Origin: Lycorma delicatula
Lineage: Eukaryota; Arthropoda; Insecta; Hemiptera; Fulgoridae
NCBI RefSeq assembly: GCF_047948215.1
Contig: NC_134463.1
Span: 53,317,201 to 53,381,200, forward strand
Direction of reading: 5' to 3'
Length of the DNA: 64,000 bases
Each line of letters begins with the position of its first letter. The first letter of the stretch is position 1. The notes under the pieces are model-generated. The model was not told the DNA's origin, made no database searches, and was given only the letters and a program-made list of their open reading frames with translations. The translations under genes and the position numbers were made by a program. Below, piece by piece: positions 22,446-33,016 of the stretch.

Positions 22446-22919
22446 GAAAACGCTTTGTTCTAGAATTAAGACTAGCCAATACTTTTGCGCGGATTTCAGT
22501 CCCATCCCGGTGAAATTTCAGTATATTTTCGATAAACTAGATGGTTTTTATATTTTTGGATCTGAAAAATTGAATAAAATAGGTCCGAGAACTGTATTTT
22601 CCGTAGTCTACATGATATCCAACGCAAAACAGAAAAATTCGTTGACGAAATACATTTTTTTTAGGGTTGGAAAACAATAACTTTGTTAAATGTCTAATAA
22701 ACCCTTAAATTTTATTAGCAAAACTTGTAGAAAATTTTATTCTGAGAAAATTTATTTAATAAAACCTATGAAAAAAAATTTTATTAATAACAAACTTCAC
22801 AGAAAATCTTAAGAATTTGTAAAACTTAAAAACATCTGTTTTTAATACAATAAATTTAAACCTTTGAAAAATTAAAATATTGTAAATTTACTTTAAAAAA
22901 ATACTCAGTGTGGCTTACA

Positions 22920-23235
22920 CTCTAATAATTTATTACACGACTGTTTTTTAGGGTGCATGTATATATGTTTGTTCTACCGTACCAGCTCAACGATTGAACC
23001 GATTTATATGTATAACCTAGCGTTGGAATCCTTACGTTACCGGGAGTGTCATAGGATATCTCTTTCAGTCTCTCTCTCTCCCTCTAATAATTTATTACAC
23101 GACTGTTTTTTAGGGTGTATGTATGTATCTTTGTTCTACCGTACCAGCTCAACGATTTAACCGATTTATATTTATAACCTCACGTTGGAATCCTTACGTT
23201 ACCGGGAGTGTCATAGGATGTCCCTCTCTCTCACT
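22920..23235. repeat. 162-bp tandem duplication ending in a CT-rich tract
   Basis: Two units (22920-23081 and 23082 to about 23235) share AATAATTTATTACACGACTG, TTCTACCGTACCAGCTCAAC and TTACGTTACCGGGAGTGTCA, each followed by CTCTCT. The first unit crosses the inner end of the left inverted-repeat arm. A third, diverged copy lies inverted at 26332-26455. Confidence 0.9.
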
Positions 23236-23652
23236 CTCTCACTGTCTCTCTCTCGCTCTCTCTATTTATATATAAATATATGTTTAAATAAATTTAAAAT
23301 AATTGAAAAAACGTTATACTATATACAAATACTAGATACAAAATTGCCACCTACACGCTCTTAATTTGTCTTATATTAGTTATCATATTAAACTGCAATT
23401 TTGTCAGTAATGTTTTTTTGGTAGTCGTGTGTTTTAATTTTTAATATTTATCTCTTTTTAAATTTACTTATTACCTGTAGGTACTATACAACTTTATTGG
23501 AAACTGATCATGAAATAAATAAGGCAAAAATAATAGGCTGAATAAGGAATTTCTTCGATCATCAATTCATGTCTGTTTAACTTCTTTCGTTAAATATTTG
23601 TTTCTTGTTTGTGTGTAGTATAGATTTTAAAGTTTAATTAATAGTTTACCTA

Positions 23653-23952
23653 ACCCACCGGGTTGATCTAGTGGTGAAGGCGTCTTTGCAAATCAACTGA
23701 TTTCGAAGTTGAGAGTTCCAAGTTCAAGTCCTAGTAAAGCCAGCTATTTTTACACGGATTTGAATACTAGATCGTGGATACCGGTGTTCTTTGTTCGGTT
23801 GGGTTTCAATTAACCACACATCTCAGGAATGGTCGAACTGAGAATGTACAAGACTACACTTCATTTACACTCATACATATCATCCTCATTCATCCTCTGA
23901 AGAATTATCTAAACGGTAGTTACCGGAGGCTAAACAGTAAAGAAAGAAAGAA
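23653..23952 (+). mobile_element. SINE-1, complete, at the inner edge of the right arm
   Basis: Full tRNA-like head (GGGTTGATCTAGTGGTGAAG; TTCAAGTCCTAG), body, 3' module and an AAGAAAGAAAGAA tail. The sequence right after the tail is GGTTATACATATAAATCGGT, inside the 162-bp repeat unit. The left flank (TAGTTTACCTAA) does not match, so there is no ordinary target duplication; one side was probably rearranged after insertion. Confidence 0.88.
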
Positions 23953-24530
23953 GGTTATACATATAAATCGGTTCAATCGTTGAGCTGGTACGGTAGAACA
24001 AACATATATACATGCACCCTAAAAAACAGTCGTGTAATAAATTATTAGAGTGTAAGCTAAGCCACACTGAGTATTTTTTTAAAGTAAATTTACAATATTT
24101 TAATTTTTCAAAGGTTTAAATTTATTGTATTAAAAACAGATGTTTTTAAGTTTTACAAATTCTTAAGATTTTCTGTGAAGTTTGTTATTAATAAAATTTT
24201 TTTTCATAGGTTTTATTAAATAAATTTTCTCAGAATAAAATTTTCTACAAGTTTTGCTAATAAAATTTAAGGGTTTATTAGACATTTAACAAAGTTATTG
24301 TTTTCCAACCCTAAAAAAAATGTATTTCGTCAACAAATTTTTCTGTTTTGCGTTGGATATCATGTAGACTACGGAAAATACAGTTCTCGGACCTATTTTA
24401 TTCAATTTTTCAGTTCAAAAAATATAAGAAACCATCTAGTTTATCGAAAATATGCTGAAATTTCACCGGGATGGGACTGAAATCCGCGCAAAAGTATTGG
24501 CTAGTCTTAATTCTATAACAAAGCGTTTTC

Positions 24531-24937
24531 GGATATAGGTTTGTATAAACTTTCTTTCTTATTTCAAGCTCTAGAACAGGCAAGGCCAACATACGGCCGA
24601 AAAAGTTTTCAATATTAGTTTTTTTTTTTATATATGCAATTGAATAATGAATGGAAAATACGGAAATTTAAAAAACTTGTCAAGAAATATTTAATAATCT
24701 TCAGCACAACTTATATTTGTGAACAAACTTTTTCTCTAATGAATCTAAATAAAAAATTTCATAATAAAATTTTGTTTACTTAAATGAATCATTTTTGTTT
24801 AACATTTTTTAATTTTAATATTTCGTTCCTAATTTTTAAAAACTGTTTCTTTCCAATTCGGCCTGGGGGCAAAAACTGTTGGTCAGCCTGCTCTAGAATC
24901 ACTTTCCAGATTATTTCCCTTTCCTTCTGAATCACCT
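24531..24937. other. AT-rich stretch, nothing recognised
   Basis: No repeat or coding signal beyond low-complexity sequence. Confidence 0.45.
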
Positions 24938-24938
24938 G

Positions 24939-24996
<58 letters not shown>

Positions 24997-25006
24997 TATA
25001 TATATT
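24938..25006. repeat. (CA)n-(TA)n microsatellite
   Basis: A CA run followed by a long TA run with one GC interruption; the R1-type coding sequence starts immediately after it. Confidence 0.95.
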
Positions 25007-26331
25007 TTTTATGCAGCCTGACACTCTCGATAACGCTGCATTAGAGACACTTGGTAGATGGCTCATTGATAGGGGATTGCAGCTTTCGATTGAAAAATGT
25101 AAATACATTAAATTCACTGAAAAACGTGTATTGCAGCCAGTAGATATACGAATTGGAGACTATAATATTGAGGAAGTAACAGTATTAAAATATCTTGGAG
25201 TCATCTTACAGAAAAACTGCAGATTTACTGAGCAGGTACTAAGTGTCTGTCAGAGTGCGGAGAAACTGACTAAATGCCTAAATATAATTTTGTCAAAGCA
25301 GAGCGCTCCTCGGGCAACAAAAAGAAGAGTTTTAGCGACAACCGTAGTGTCAACAATGATGTATGCCGTGCCGGCATGGAGTTGTGCTCTCACTATTAGC
25401 AGAAATAGAGACAGGTTGAAGAGAGCACACAGGGGGATACTACTGGGAGTAGTATCTGCCTATAGAACTGTTTCTTACGAGGCCCTCTCTGTGCTCTCGG
25501 GAATGTTACCGATTGACCTTATCGCCAGATATAGAACTGACAGGTTTTTAGGGAAAGCAGAAAATGAAGTCAGGGAAAACATACATAGAACCTGGCAGGA
25601 GAGATGGGGGGAGGCTGGAGTGGCTGGATGGACAAGAACCTTAATTCCAGAATTAACAGGATGGATAAACAGGCGGCGTGGAGAAACTGACTATTGGATC
25701 ACCCAGTTACTGACGGGACATGGGTGTTTCAATGGTTATCTCCATAAGGTGGGAAGAAGGAATGAACCCACGTGCATGTACTGCGAACAGGACGATGATT
25801 CTGAGCATACGTTTTTAGTATGTAATAAATGGATAAGACTAAGACACGACGCGGATATTCATGGAAAAACGCCGAAGGAAACCATGGATTTCATGCTCAG
25901 CAGTAAGGAGAACTGGAGGAAGGTCGCTGATTGTATACAGACAGTACTAAAACAGAAGAATGAAGATGAAAGAAGTATGGGTTTCTAGTATGTTAGGTTG
26001 GGTGGACAGCCTCAGCGGTGAGAGCCAGCATGCTTAGGTGTGCTGGTTTCAATGATCCGCTGAGGACTCCTTGGGGTGTGCTGTAGGGACAAGAGAGTAT
26101 TATGAAAGATCCGGGGGTCACATCACGACTTGTAGGTATGATGTGGTTCCATAGAGGATATAATAGAGAATAAAAAATCTCAAAAGAGCCACCGGTAGGC
26201 CTGACCTGCCATGCCGGTATATAGTCGGTAGGCGGGGAGGGCCTATTAGAGTAACGGACACTCCCCTGGGTGGCGTAATACCATCAAGTCGGTCCGGCCC
26301 AGGGGAGTAGAGAAAAAAAAAAGAAAAAAAA
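25007..26331 (+). mobile_element. R1-type non-LTR retrotransposon, 5'-truncated (LINE-b)
   Basis: The element consists of the last 325 codons of ORF2 (25011-25988), a 3' untranslated region of about 330 bp containing GC-rich segments, and an A-rich tail (26312-26331). Heavy 5' truncation is usual for target-primed reverse transcription. The 3' region has complementary blocks (ACTCCCCTGGG near 26260 and CCCAGGGGAGT near 26300) able to form a stem just before the tail. The tail is followed directly by GTCATACATCTAAATCGG of the 162-bp-type repeat. Confidence 0.88.
25011..25988 (+). CDS. R1-type ORF2 C-terminal part (RT palm edge, thumb and Cys/His motif)
   Basis: This is an open frame of 325 residues with no internal stop, the best-preserved coding sequence in the window. 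The Met is only the first ATG after the truncation, not a true start. LSIEKCKYIKF (25-35) follows where the YADD box would be. KYLGVILQKNCRFTEQV (60-76) is the RT/thumb block typical of R1-type elements. ATKRRVLATTVVSTMMYAVP (102-121) and YRTVSYEALSVLSGMLPIDL (151-170) are the conserved thumb helices. QLLTGHGCFNGYL leads to a C-x2-C-x7-H-x4-C motif at C255, C258, H266 and C271, thought to bind nucleic acid. The catalytic palm and endonuclease are absent, so it cannot act alone. Lack of stops suggests a recent insertion. Confidence 0.9.
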   Translation: MQPDTLDNAALETLGRWLIDRGLQLSIEKCKYIKFTEKRVLQPVDIRIGDYNIEEVTVLKYLGVILQKNCRFTEQVLSVCQSAEKLTKCLNIILSKQSAPRATKRRVLATTVVSTMMYAVPAWSCALTISRNRDRLKRAHRGILLGVVSAYRTVSYEALSVLSGMLPIDLIARYRTDRFLGKAENEVRENIHRTWQERWGEAGVAGWTRTLIPELTGWINRRRGETDYWITQLLTGHGCFNGYLHKVGRRNEPTCMYCEQDDDSEHTFLVCNKWIRLRHDADIHGKTPKETMDFMLSSKENWRKVADCIQTVLKQKNEDERSMGF

Positions 26332-26455
26332 GTCATACATCTAAATCGGTTCAGCCACCGAGCTGCTACGGTGGAACAAACAAACATACATACATACTAC
26401 ATACATACATACATATACCCTAAATAAATTACACTCCTTTTTGGACACTCGTGTA
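26332..26455 (-). repeat. Third copy of the 162-bp repeat family, with ACAT microsatellite
   Basis: TAAATCGGTTCAGCCACCGA, GCTACGGTGGAACAAAC and CCCTAAATAAATTACAC match the inverted 162-bp unit. It has an expanded CATA tract (26382-26418) not present in the other copies. Confidence 0.75.
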
Positions 26456-27777
26456 AAAATGGGTAAATAATTTTTTTTTTTAGTATTCTTTTAATTGTTC
26501 ATTTTAAGGAATTCATTTTTAAGAAACCAATTCATGAATATAAAAACGATTTCGCGTTGTATAGCTTTAAGTTTTCGCACTGTACAAAAACATCAGTTAT
26601 TTAAATACTACAATTAGTTGTATAATAGGTTTAGTAATATTATACGTTTTTATTATATTATGACTTCATATTGTGAAGAAAAAATCACAGAATGAGGAGA
26701 AATTCTAAAGAAAAATATTAAAGGAATGTGTAAATCACAGTTTACGAAATGGAAGTTGTATATCGTACTTTTAACTTAAATTATATTACATTTTACATCA
26801 ATTTATGATGCAGATTTCTCAGTATTATTTTATTTTATTTTTTTAAAAGAAAAATAAATTTTTTTAAATTATTATTTTTTTTTTAAAGAAAGGAATTTAC
26901 TCAAAAAACTTGAGTTTTACTGAGATAATTTCCATGCAATTATAAGTAATGCAAATTACGCGTAAAACAGTTAATTTAATGATGGTTATACGTACAGTTA
27001 AATGATATACTACTAGTTAATAATGTTTAAAACACCATAAAAATTTGCTTAAGTATTAAACCTATTGTCAGTAAGTCGTATTTCATTATTACATCGCTGT
27101 TTATTATCCTTAAAATAACAGCTGTTCTGTCTTAAACACAACTGAAAGTAGTAATTTTTTACCTTTTTTATTTTATATATATATATATTTTATTTTTATT
27201 TTAGTACTAAAGCACCGTAGTTACTTTGGAACTTGTCTGATGAAACCGATTGTCCATTATCTTTTACCGTGTTTGGGCAAGATTTAGTCCAGTTGAATGG
27301 TAGATTAAGGTGTGATTCCATCAAAACGAATTTAACACGACCACGTATGGAAATACATTTGGTACTTATATATAAGAAAGATTGCAATTAACTTTTTGTT
27401 TTTTAAATAATATTTTCAGTAAGTAAAGATGAATAGAAAAAAAGGAGAAAAATGGTACCATATATGTTTTATCAATTTTTATTTTTTATGTTTTTTTAAT
27501 ATAATAAAGTAATTATTTGGAAGTTATTAAAAATATTTTAAATCTTATTTAAAGTATTCTAATACTGGTTTTTATAGAGAAAAATAATAAAGCTTATTTA
27601 AAAACATTAGTGAGATTACAAAAAACCGTCCAGGAAAAATCATTTGAAATTAATTAAAGACTAAATAATTATATCTTATTAAATTTTAGAATTCTAAATC
27701 CTATGCAATTCTAAAGCTGTGCAATTAAAGATTTAATTTTACTTTTTGTTATTTAAAATCGCTTAATGTTTGTACGG
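26456..27777. other. AT-rich stretch, no assigned feature
   Basis: The minus-strand frame at 27196-27387 (63 codons, ending SDKFQSNYGALVLK) has non-random-looking composition but no family features and no clear splice site, so it is not called. Confidence 0.4.
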
Positions 27778-27778
27778 T

Positions 27779-27880
27779 AATACGAGGGCGGTCCAGAAAG
27801 TAACTTACGTTTGTGTCTAGCGTGGAGATGGGTGGGAATAGAACCGCCATCTTGATGTCAAAACCTTTTTACACTCAGTT
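27779..27880 (+). repeat. Mariner-type terminal sequence, one end only
   Basis: TACGAGGGCGGTCCAGAAAG with following TAACTTACG has the form of mariner-family ends (TACGAGGG.. next to the TA target). No matching inverted end and no transposase are nearby, so this is a solo end or a deleted element. Confidence 0.45.
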
Positions 27881-28080
27881 CGCATCAAGCTGTTGTAGTT
27901 TTTAGAAGGTAAAATTGCCTTCCACTAGCACGCCAGGGTCGGCACTATGGGAGCGGCAGTGCTCTCTCTCTTGGAGTCTCGCGTGCAGCTTCCTATATGC
28001 GAATGCGCACAACAGCCAAACACCACGCCTCTAGAACTGTGAAGCGCACAGTTCCATAGAAGTATTTTTGTATTTTTTTT
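27881..28080. other. Unassigned GC-richer stretch
   Basis: About 200 bp of more balanced composition, including a small stem GAACTGTG-AAGCG-CACAGTTC near 28034-28054. It may be the interior of the mariner-type remnant, but I recognise no coding. Confidence 0.3.
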
Positions 28081-28120
28081 AATAAACTGGGGGATGGCTA
28101 CTAACATCCCCCAGTTTATT
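28081..28120. repeat. Perfect hairpin, 16-nt arms
   Basis: AATAAACTGGGGGATG (28081-28096) is exactly inverted at 28105-28120 around GCTACTAA. The T run before it and lack of genes nearby do not favour a specific role. Confidence 0.9.
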
Positions 28121-28229
28121 AAGCTTAAGGATTATATATTATACAAGTATAAAGAAAGAATTAAAGAAAAAAGGACTCATTCATTATATTAAATGTTATC
28201 ATAATATCAAGTGGAAATAAGGGGTGCTG

Positions 28230-28322
28230 CAGTTCACAGTGCCTGTACGCGAGCCGCCACTGAACCCGGGACGTGCGGAAGTAAGGCCGAGATGCTATCA
28301 CTGCACTTCGATGATCGGTTTT
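28230..28322 (-). mobile_element. SINE-2 head, diverged
   Basis: On the minus strand CCGATCATCGAAGTGCAGTG, ATAGCATCTCGGCC, then CCGCACGTCCCGGGTTCAGT align with the SINE-2 tRNA-like head (A-box region GTGGTAGCGTCTCGGCC, B-box region GTCCCGGGTTCGAATCC). The 3' part is lost or unrecognisable. Confidence 0.55.
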
Positions 28323-29097
28323 TTTTTCAATTTTGTGTAAAATATTCATGATAATTATCAATATCCGGAACAGATAAGAAAGAATGAACTAAAAAATCTT
28401 AATGTTGAGAGCACAAAATATTTTACCGTTCTTATAGGACGATTCGTAGAATTAAAGTGAATTGTAAAGAAATTATTGTTTTTTTTTTAAATTTGCATTC
28501 AAGTTAAGAAAAAAATGTTTTTTCTCTTGAAGTAAAAGTTTTTTTTCATCATAATAATTAATTAGTTTATTATTGAGTTGCAAATATGAGCTTAAAGAAT
28601 TTAAATAAACGATATGGATTACGTTATATTTCACTGCATGTGTACCCGTTAACAATGTTACTTATGGGTTATCATTGTTGATTTATCGTAAAGGTAACCT
28701 TCTATTATAATAATTATTTACTGCACTATTCAAAACAATGTATTATAAATTTTATTTCTTTTAAATGACCGGAAGGTTTATGAAAATAAAATAAAATAAA
28801 ATTATAATCTCCGTATTTGTTCATCAGTTATAATGTTTTGCTTCTTATATCTTTTATTTTCTCATAAATTTTATTTAATGAAAATATATACATATACATA
28901 TATAATAAAAAATATATTCTGTATATGTAATAAATATACTATATTTAATTGAAATATGTTTTATTTCGTCATAAAGATATGGTTAAAAAACAAAAAAAAA
29001 AGAAACAAAAAAAACTTTAAGCTATTATTATTTAACAGTTATAAAAGATTGCTTCCACCAATAAGACATTCGTCTGTGAAGTAATATTAATCTAACG
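28323..29097. other. AT-rich stretch, nothing recognised
   Basis: Low-complexity A/T runs; frames here are Lys/Asn-rich chance products. Confidence 0.5.
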
Positions 29098-29288
29098 TAA
29101 CCAGTTACGTCGGCCTCCGTGACGCGTCTGGGAGTGCAGTGGTAGCGTCTCTCGGCCTTTCATCCCGAGGTCCCGGGTTCGAATCCCGTTAAGGCATGGC
29201 ATTTTCACACGCTATAAAATTGCCATTCATCTCATTCTCTGAAGTACCTAACGGTGGTTCCGGAGGTTAAAAAAAAAATAACCAGTTA
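29098..29288 (+). mobile_element. SINE-2, complete, with 10-bp target-site duplication
   Basis: The body (29108-29278) has the tRNA-like head (GGCCTCCGTGACGCGTCTGG, AGTGGTAGCGTCTC, GTCCCGGGTTCGAATCCCGT with an exact B box), the phrase GGCATTTTCACACGCTA, the 3' module CTCATTCTCTGAAGTACCTA...CCGGAGGTTA and an A tail. TAACCAGTTA stands at 29098-29107 and 29279-29288. Confidence 0.9.
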
Positions 29289-29376
29289 AATACTTATTAT
29301 GTCTATTTAAAAAAATAATAAGAATTGTTTCTATTGAATCACTTTAATGTAAAATAAAAACTATACATTTTATTTA

Positions 29377-29399
29377 AAATATATATATACATTTTATTT

Positions 29400-29439
<40 letters not shown>
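29377..29439. repeat. AT-rich direct repeat grading into (TA)n
   Basis: TTTATTTAAAATATATATA occurs twice (about 29368 and 29394), the second running into a TA microsatellite of about 40 bp. Confidence 0.85.
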
Positions 29440-29444
<5 letters not shown>

Positions 29445-29780
29445 AGGTATAAATTAATTGAAGTATTATTAGACGTATAAAATTTCATATTTTTTAAAAA
29501 AATATTACGACTGGAATTAAAACAAAAATGAAGATAATGAATGATGAATTAATAAATTATTCGGATTAGGAGGGTTATGAGATAATTTACTTAGATAATA
29601 ATTGTGTAATCTTAAACAGATTCGGACTAATTCAAAATGTAATTTTTAATAGATTTTATTATGCTAACTTTTGATAAAAAAAAAAAAAAAAAAAAATGGG
29701 TGTTAAATATTGTTTAATGTTAGAAGGTATATGTACGAGAAAAAAGTAATTGTAAATTATATGGTTGTAGAAAGTTTTAT
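29440..29780. other. AT-rich stretch with poly-A run
   Basis: A run of A occupies about 29678-29696. Nothing else recognised. Confidence 0.5.
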
Positions 29781-29811
29781 ATATATATACACAAACACAC
29801 TCACGCGCGCG

Positions 29812-29888
<77 letters not shown>

Positions 29889-29906
29889 TGTGTGTGTGTG
29901 TGTATG
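29781..29906. repeat. Compound microsatellite (TA)-(CA)-(CG)-(CA)-(GA)-(TG)
   Basis: Successive dinucleotide blocks: TATA, CACA with CGCGCG core (about 29804-29820), CACACA, GAGAGA (about 29846-29886) and TGTGTG. CG and CA blocks could adopt alternating purine-pyrimidine structures. The frames across it are artefacts. Confidence 0.95.
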
Positions 29907-29937
29907 TCCCAGGACGTAAACTATTCCTGAAATCTTT

Positions 29938-30860
29938 TTCTTCCTTGTACGAAGTAAAGGATGTATTGAGATCGCAAAAATTTCGGTTTTCAGATTTCAA
30001 CGGAAATATCCATTTTGACCATTCCTGAATCCATTTTAACTAGTTTCGACGTGACGATATATGTATCTCACATAACACAAAAACGATTGGCCGTAGGATG
30101 CTGAAATTTTGGATTTAGAACTGTTGTAACATCTAGTTGTGCACATTCCTTTTTGATTGGACTTGACCAAAAATGTCCAAAAAGCCCAAGATCCAAAAAA
30201 TTTGGATTTTGGAGTTTTTCTTAATTGTAGTAATAAGCCCTGATTGAGAAATTATCAACAATGTATGATAAGTGGTACTTATTTTCATTGGTTCCGTAGT
30301 TATAGCTAAATTAAATTTTAATTAATGAAATATTTGAATCTTACAAGGCGAAGGTATATCGGACTTCATTTACATAAATTGTTTTAACTTTTTTTTTTTT
30401 TTTAATTTTTATGTATTGATTTATTAATAATTAACCTCTGATTGTAAAAAAAAAAAAATAAATAATTATTCAATAATAACAACAAAAAATATAAAAAAAT
30501 CAGAAGTTATTAGTGAAATAAAATTTTATGTACTTTTCATTTTAATTCAAAAATTTTTACAGAGGTTAATATTTATAAATCAATATATTTAAATTAAAAA
30601 AAAGTTATAAAAAATATATCTATATGAGGGCGGGTTCGTACCGATGTGTCCATGGTTATGTTTCTGACAAGTTCTCACTTACGTCACATAACTACTTGAT
30701 CGCCATGAAACAAATATAATATATAAACTAATATAAAGTGTTGATTCGAACACCACAAAAAAATGTGAATGTTGTTGCGATTTTTGTTGTGAAAATAAAA
30801 AAAAAAATTTTTAATTATAGTTAACGAATTCCGTGATTTTTATCTCATTTTAAAAGTGCC
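29938..30860 (+). mobile_element. Element A copy 4, long fold-back subtype
   Basis: It starts with CTTCCTTGTACGAAGTAAAG. The normal element runs to about 30560, then folds back (TTTATAAATCAATATATTTA ... GGTTCGTACCGATGTGTCC in the opposite orientation) and continues into the extension shared with copy 3 (CATGAAACAAATATAATATA, TATAAACTAATATAAAGTG). No right terminal repeat is preserved. Confidence 0.75.
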
Positions 30861-32557
30861 AAGTGTTAATAATATATAACAAATAGGTTCTAGTGGTAAA
30901 GATCAGAAATATTTAATACATCTTTTATCCGGCCCAACTAATGTGTATAAAAGACTGAGTGACTGCTATAGCGCGGTAACTTTACCTTTCCATCTATCTA
31001 CAGTATATCTATTTTACCGTTCTACCTCCTATAATAATATTTCTAGGTGGGTCCCCACCTGGTTAAAGATATGCTAAACAAATTATGTTCTGACAGCCGT
31101 AAAATATGTTAACCAGTAAAAATTATTAATAGTTAATTGACTAATAACCTTATAAACATTTTTACATTTTTATTGATACTAATCAAACATAGATAGATTA
31201 ATGATTTTTTTTTTAATTTTTATATTTTTATTCTTAAACGTTAACAAAATATTCATATATTCATGTCGCGTTCATTTATATAAAAAAGCGGAAAAAAAAC
31301 ATTAATTGAAAATGTAATACGTAATCGACAACTTTTCATAAATATTTTTTTTATACTTATATGTTTATTTCTATATCAATAAAATAATAAAACTGTTTTT
31401 AAATATTTTATTTAAAAATATTTTGACACTTTATTTTAATTTGCCCCAATTTTTACTTTAATAATAAACGTTTCTATGAAAGATCTGTTAATATTTATAC
31501 AATATTTTTCTTCCATGTAAAATTATATATTGTTTTAAATCTATTCGTTTAATGCATGTTTGCATTACACTTATACAAAGACATTCATGTACTGATAAAA
31601 TTCTAAAATATATTTATAAAAAAATTTACCCAAAAATAAAAGTTCGATTAAAAGTTTCAGCAGCTTTGATATAAAATAGAAGTTCTTAAATTGTTTGGCG
31701 TGTGAACTCTTCCTCGAAAGTACACGGTGGTTATAAATATTGAGCTAAGTTTTGTAAACAAAATTAATAAATATTTGTTTATCGGTCCAATTTGAACATA
31801 TACGGTTTTCACCGGATCTTGACATTTTGACATCAAAGGAACTGGATGAAATTTTCCGGATGTTAATATTCGTATGTACGTGTGAATGTTCGGTGTTGGC
31901 CTCTATGATCACCTTATATCTATTGGACCAATTTTGACCAAAATTTGTCGGATTATTTCTATATATGATGCCATTAAATTTTCAACTTAAATGTTCAAGA
32001 GGTTGACGCTGTAAATCAAGGTCACCCTCAGTATCTCAAGATTTCGCCTAATTAAGGTCATATTTTTCTTAGACATATTTCTTAACAATAAAAAAAAAAT
32101 AAAAATATTTGCAAAAAACATTTTTTTTCTAAAATCGCACCCCCACACCAAAAATTTTGTTGTACTCGTCTCCTATCTTGTTGCGTCACAGGTGAGCGGC
32201 AGAATTAAATTAATGAATAATATTTAAAGTTTAAAAAAAGTAATCCGGTCTAGCTGGTTTGACTCGGTACCTGGTGCGTTAAGTCTGGCGGCTACACTAG
32301 TCTGCCGACCGTACAAGCAAATTTTGTTCTATGTAAGTTGTGAAATTAAATTATTTTAATTAGTGCCGACCATCGCCGCTAGTTTTGCGAGACCCGCGCG
32401 AATTAAATACGTATGCGCACCCGCTTTAGTTAGAATAATTGAATTAAATAAACGAAAAAATATATTTAAGTAAAATGATAAATATTTTAAATTAAGTTGT
32501 GTATGTGTAAGCCGTGCATCAGAGACACTCTACTGTTGTAGAACTTTCCCGAAACCC
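30861..32557. other. AT-rich stretch with two unassigned repeat-like blocks
   Basis: 31715-32190 has the even composition and text of a dispersed repeat (CTATTGGACCAATTTTGACC; AAGGTCACCCTCAGTATCTC) but no second copy in the window. 32240-32420 has GC-richer text (GCTGGTTTGACTCGGTACCT; CTAGTCTGCCGACCGTAC). No family assigned. Confidence 0.35.
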
Positions 32558-32593
32558 GACTTGATGGGAAAGTTAGGACTTTCCCATCAAGTC
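32558..32593. repeat. Perfect hairpin, 16-nt arms, 4-nt loop
   Basis: GACTTGATGGGAAAGT (32558-32573) inverted at 32578-32593 around TAGG. It is strong enough to form a tight stem in RNA or single-stranded DNA. Confidence 0.9.
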
Positions 32594-32980
32594 AGTTGTA
32601 GGAACTGTGTATTTAAAAAAATTAATTGGACAAAGAGTTACATAAATTACTACGAATTAGTTAGGAGGCTGTAACTAGATGTGCATTCCAATTTTCAAAC
32701 AATCATCACTTCAGTATAAGTACAAAAGAAAAACAGAAAGATATAAAGTGAACTATAAACACATTTATCGACAAAAACCAACACTTCGAATTGCTGAACA
32801 AATTTTTTCTTTTATTTATATTATTAAAAAAAAAAAATATGTATATCTATATATATATATATATATATATATATTTACTCCAGCAAAAAAGGTCGTATGT
32901 TAACACAACATTTATGCACTTCGTCTACTTTTGATAAATTACGACTGAATGTGTTTTCCAGTTTTGTGAGATTACCTCAA
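32594..32980. repeat. AT-rich stretch with (TA)n microsatellite
   Basis: A TA run lies at about 32847-32873. The frame at 32679-32903 runs through it and is not credible. Confidence 0.6.
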
Positions 32981-33016
32981 AACGACGCCATCTTGAAATT
33001 TAAAAATGGCGTCGTT
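32981..33016. repeat. Inverted repeat, 11-nt arms
   Basis: AACGACGCCAT (32981-32991) and ATGGCGTCGTT (33006-33016) flank 14 AT-rich bases. Confidence 0.85.

Larger units (their letters stand above)
22446..24530. repeat. Large inverted repeat, about 575-bp arms, 935-bp spacer
   Basis: The left arm (22446-23017) reappears inverted at 23953-24530. Matches hold at both ends (GAAAACGCTTTGTTCTAGAA against its inverse with one mismatch; CGATTTATATGTATAACC exactly) and throughout, including TTCACCGGGATGGGACTGAA and AACAAAGTTATTGTTTTCCA. Differences are scattered substitutions and small indels. The arms have no credible coding frame. The spacer holds the second copy of a 162-bp tandem unit, AT-rich sequence and a SINE-1 whose tail touches the right arm. 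Confidence 0.92.

Noticed and set aside
22957..23160. Repeated peptide LFYRTSSTI.P in a short frame
   Set aside because: It results from the 162-bp tandem duplication and is not a repeat protein.
27196..27387. 63-codon minus-strand frame with ordinary amino-acid composition
   Set aside because: No domain, signal peptide or convincing splice border; nothing around it supports a gene.
29659..30000. 113-codon minus-strand frame with repeated Thr-His, Ser-Leu and Cys-Val
   Set aside because: It is the translation of a compound dinucleotide microsatellite.
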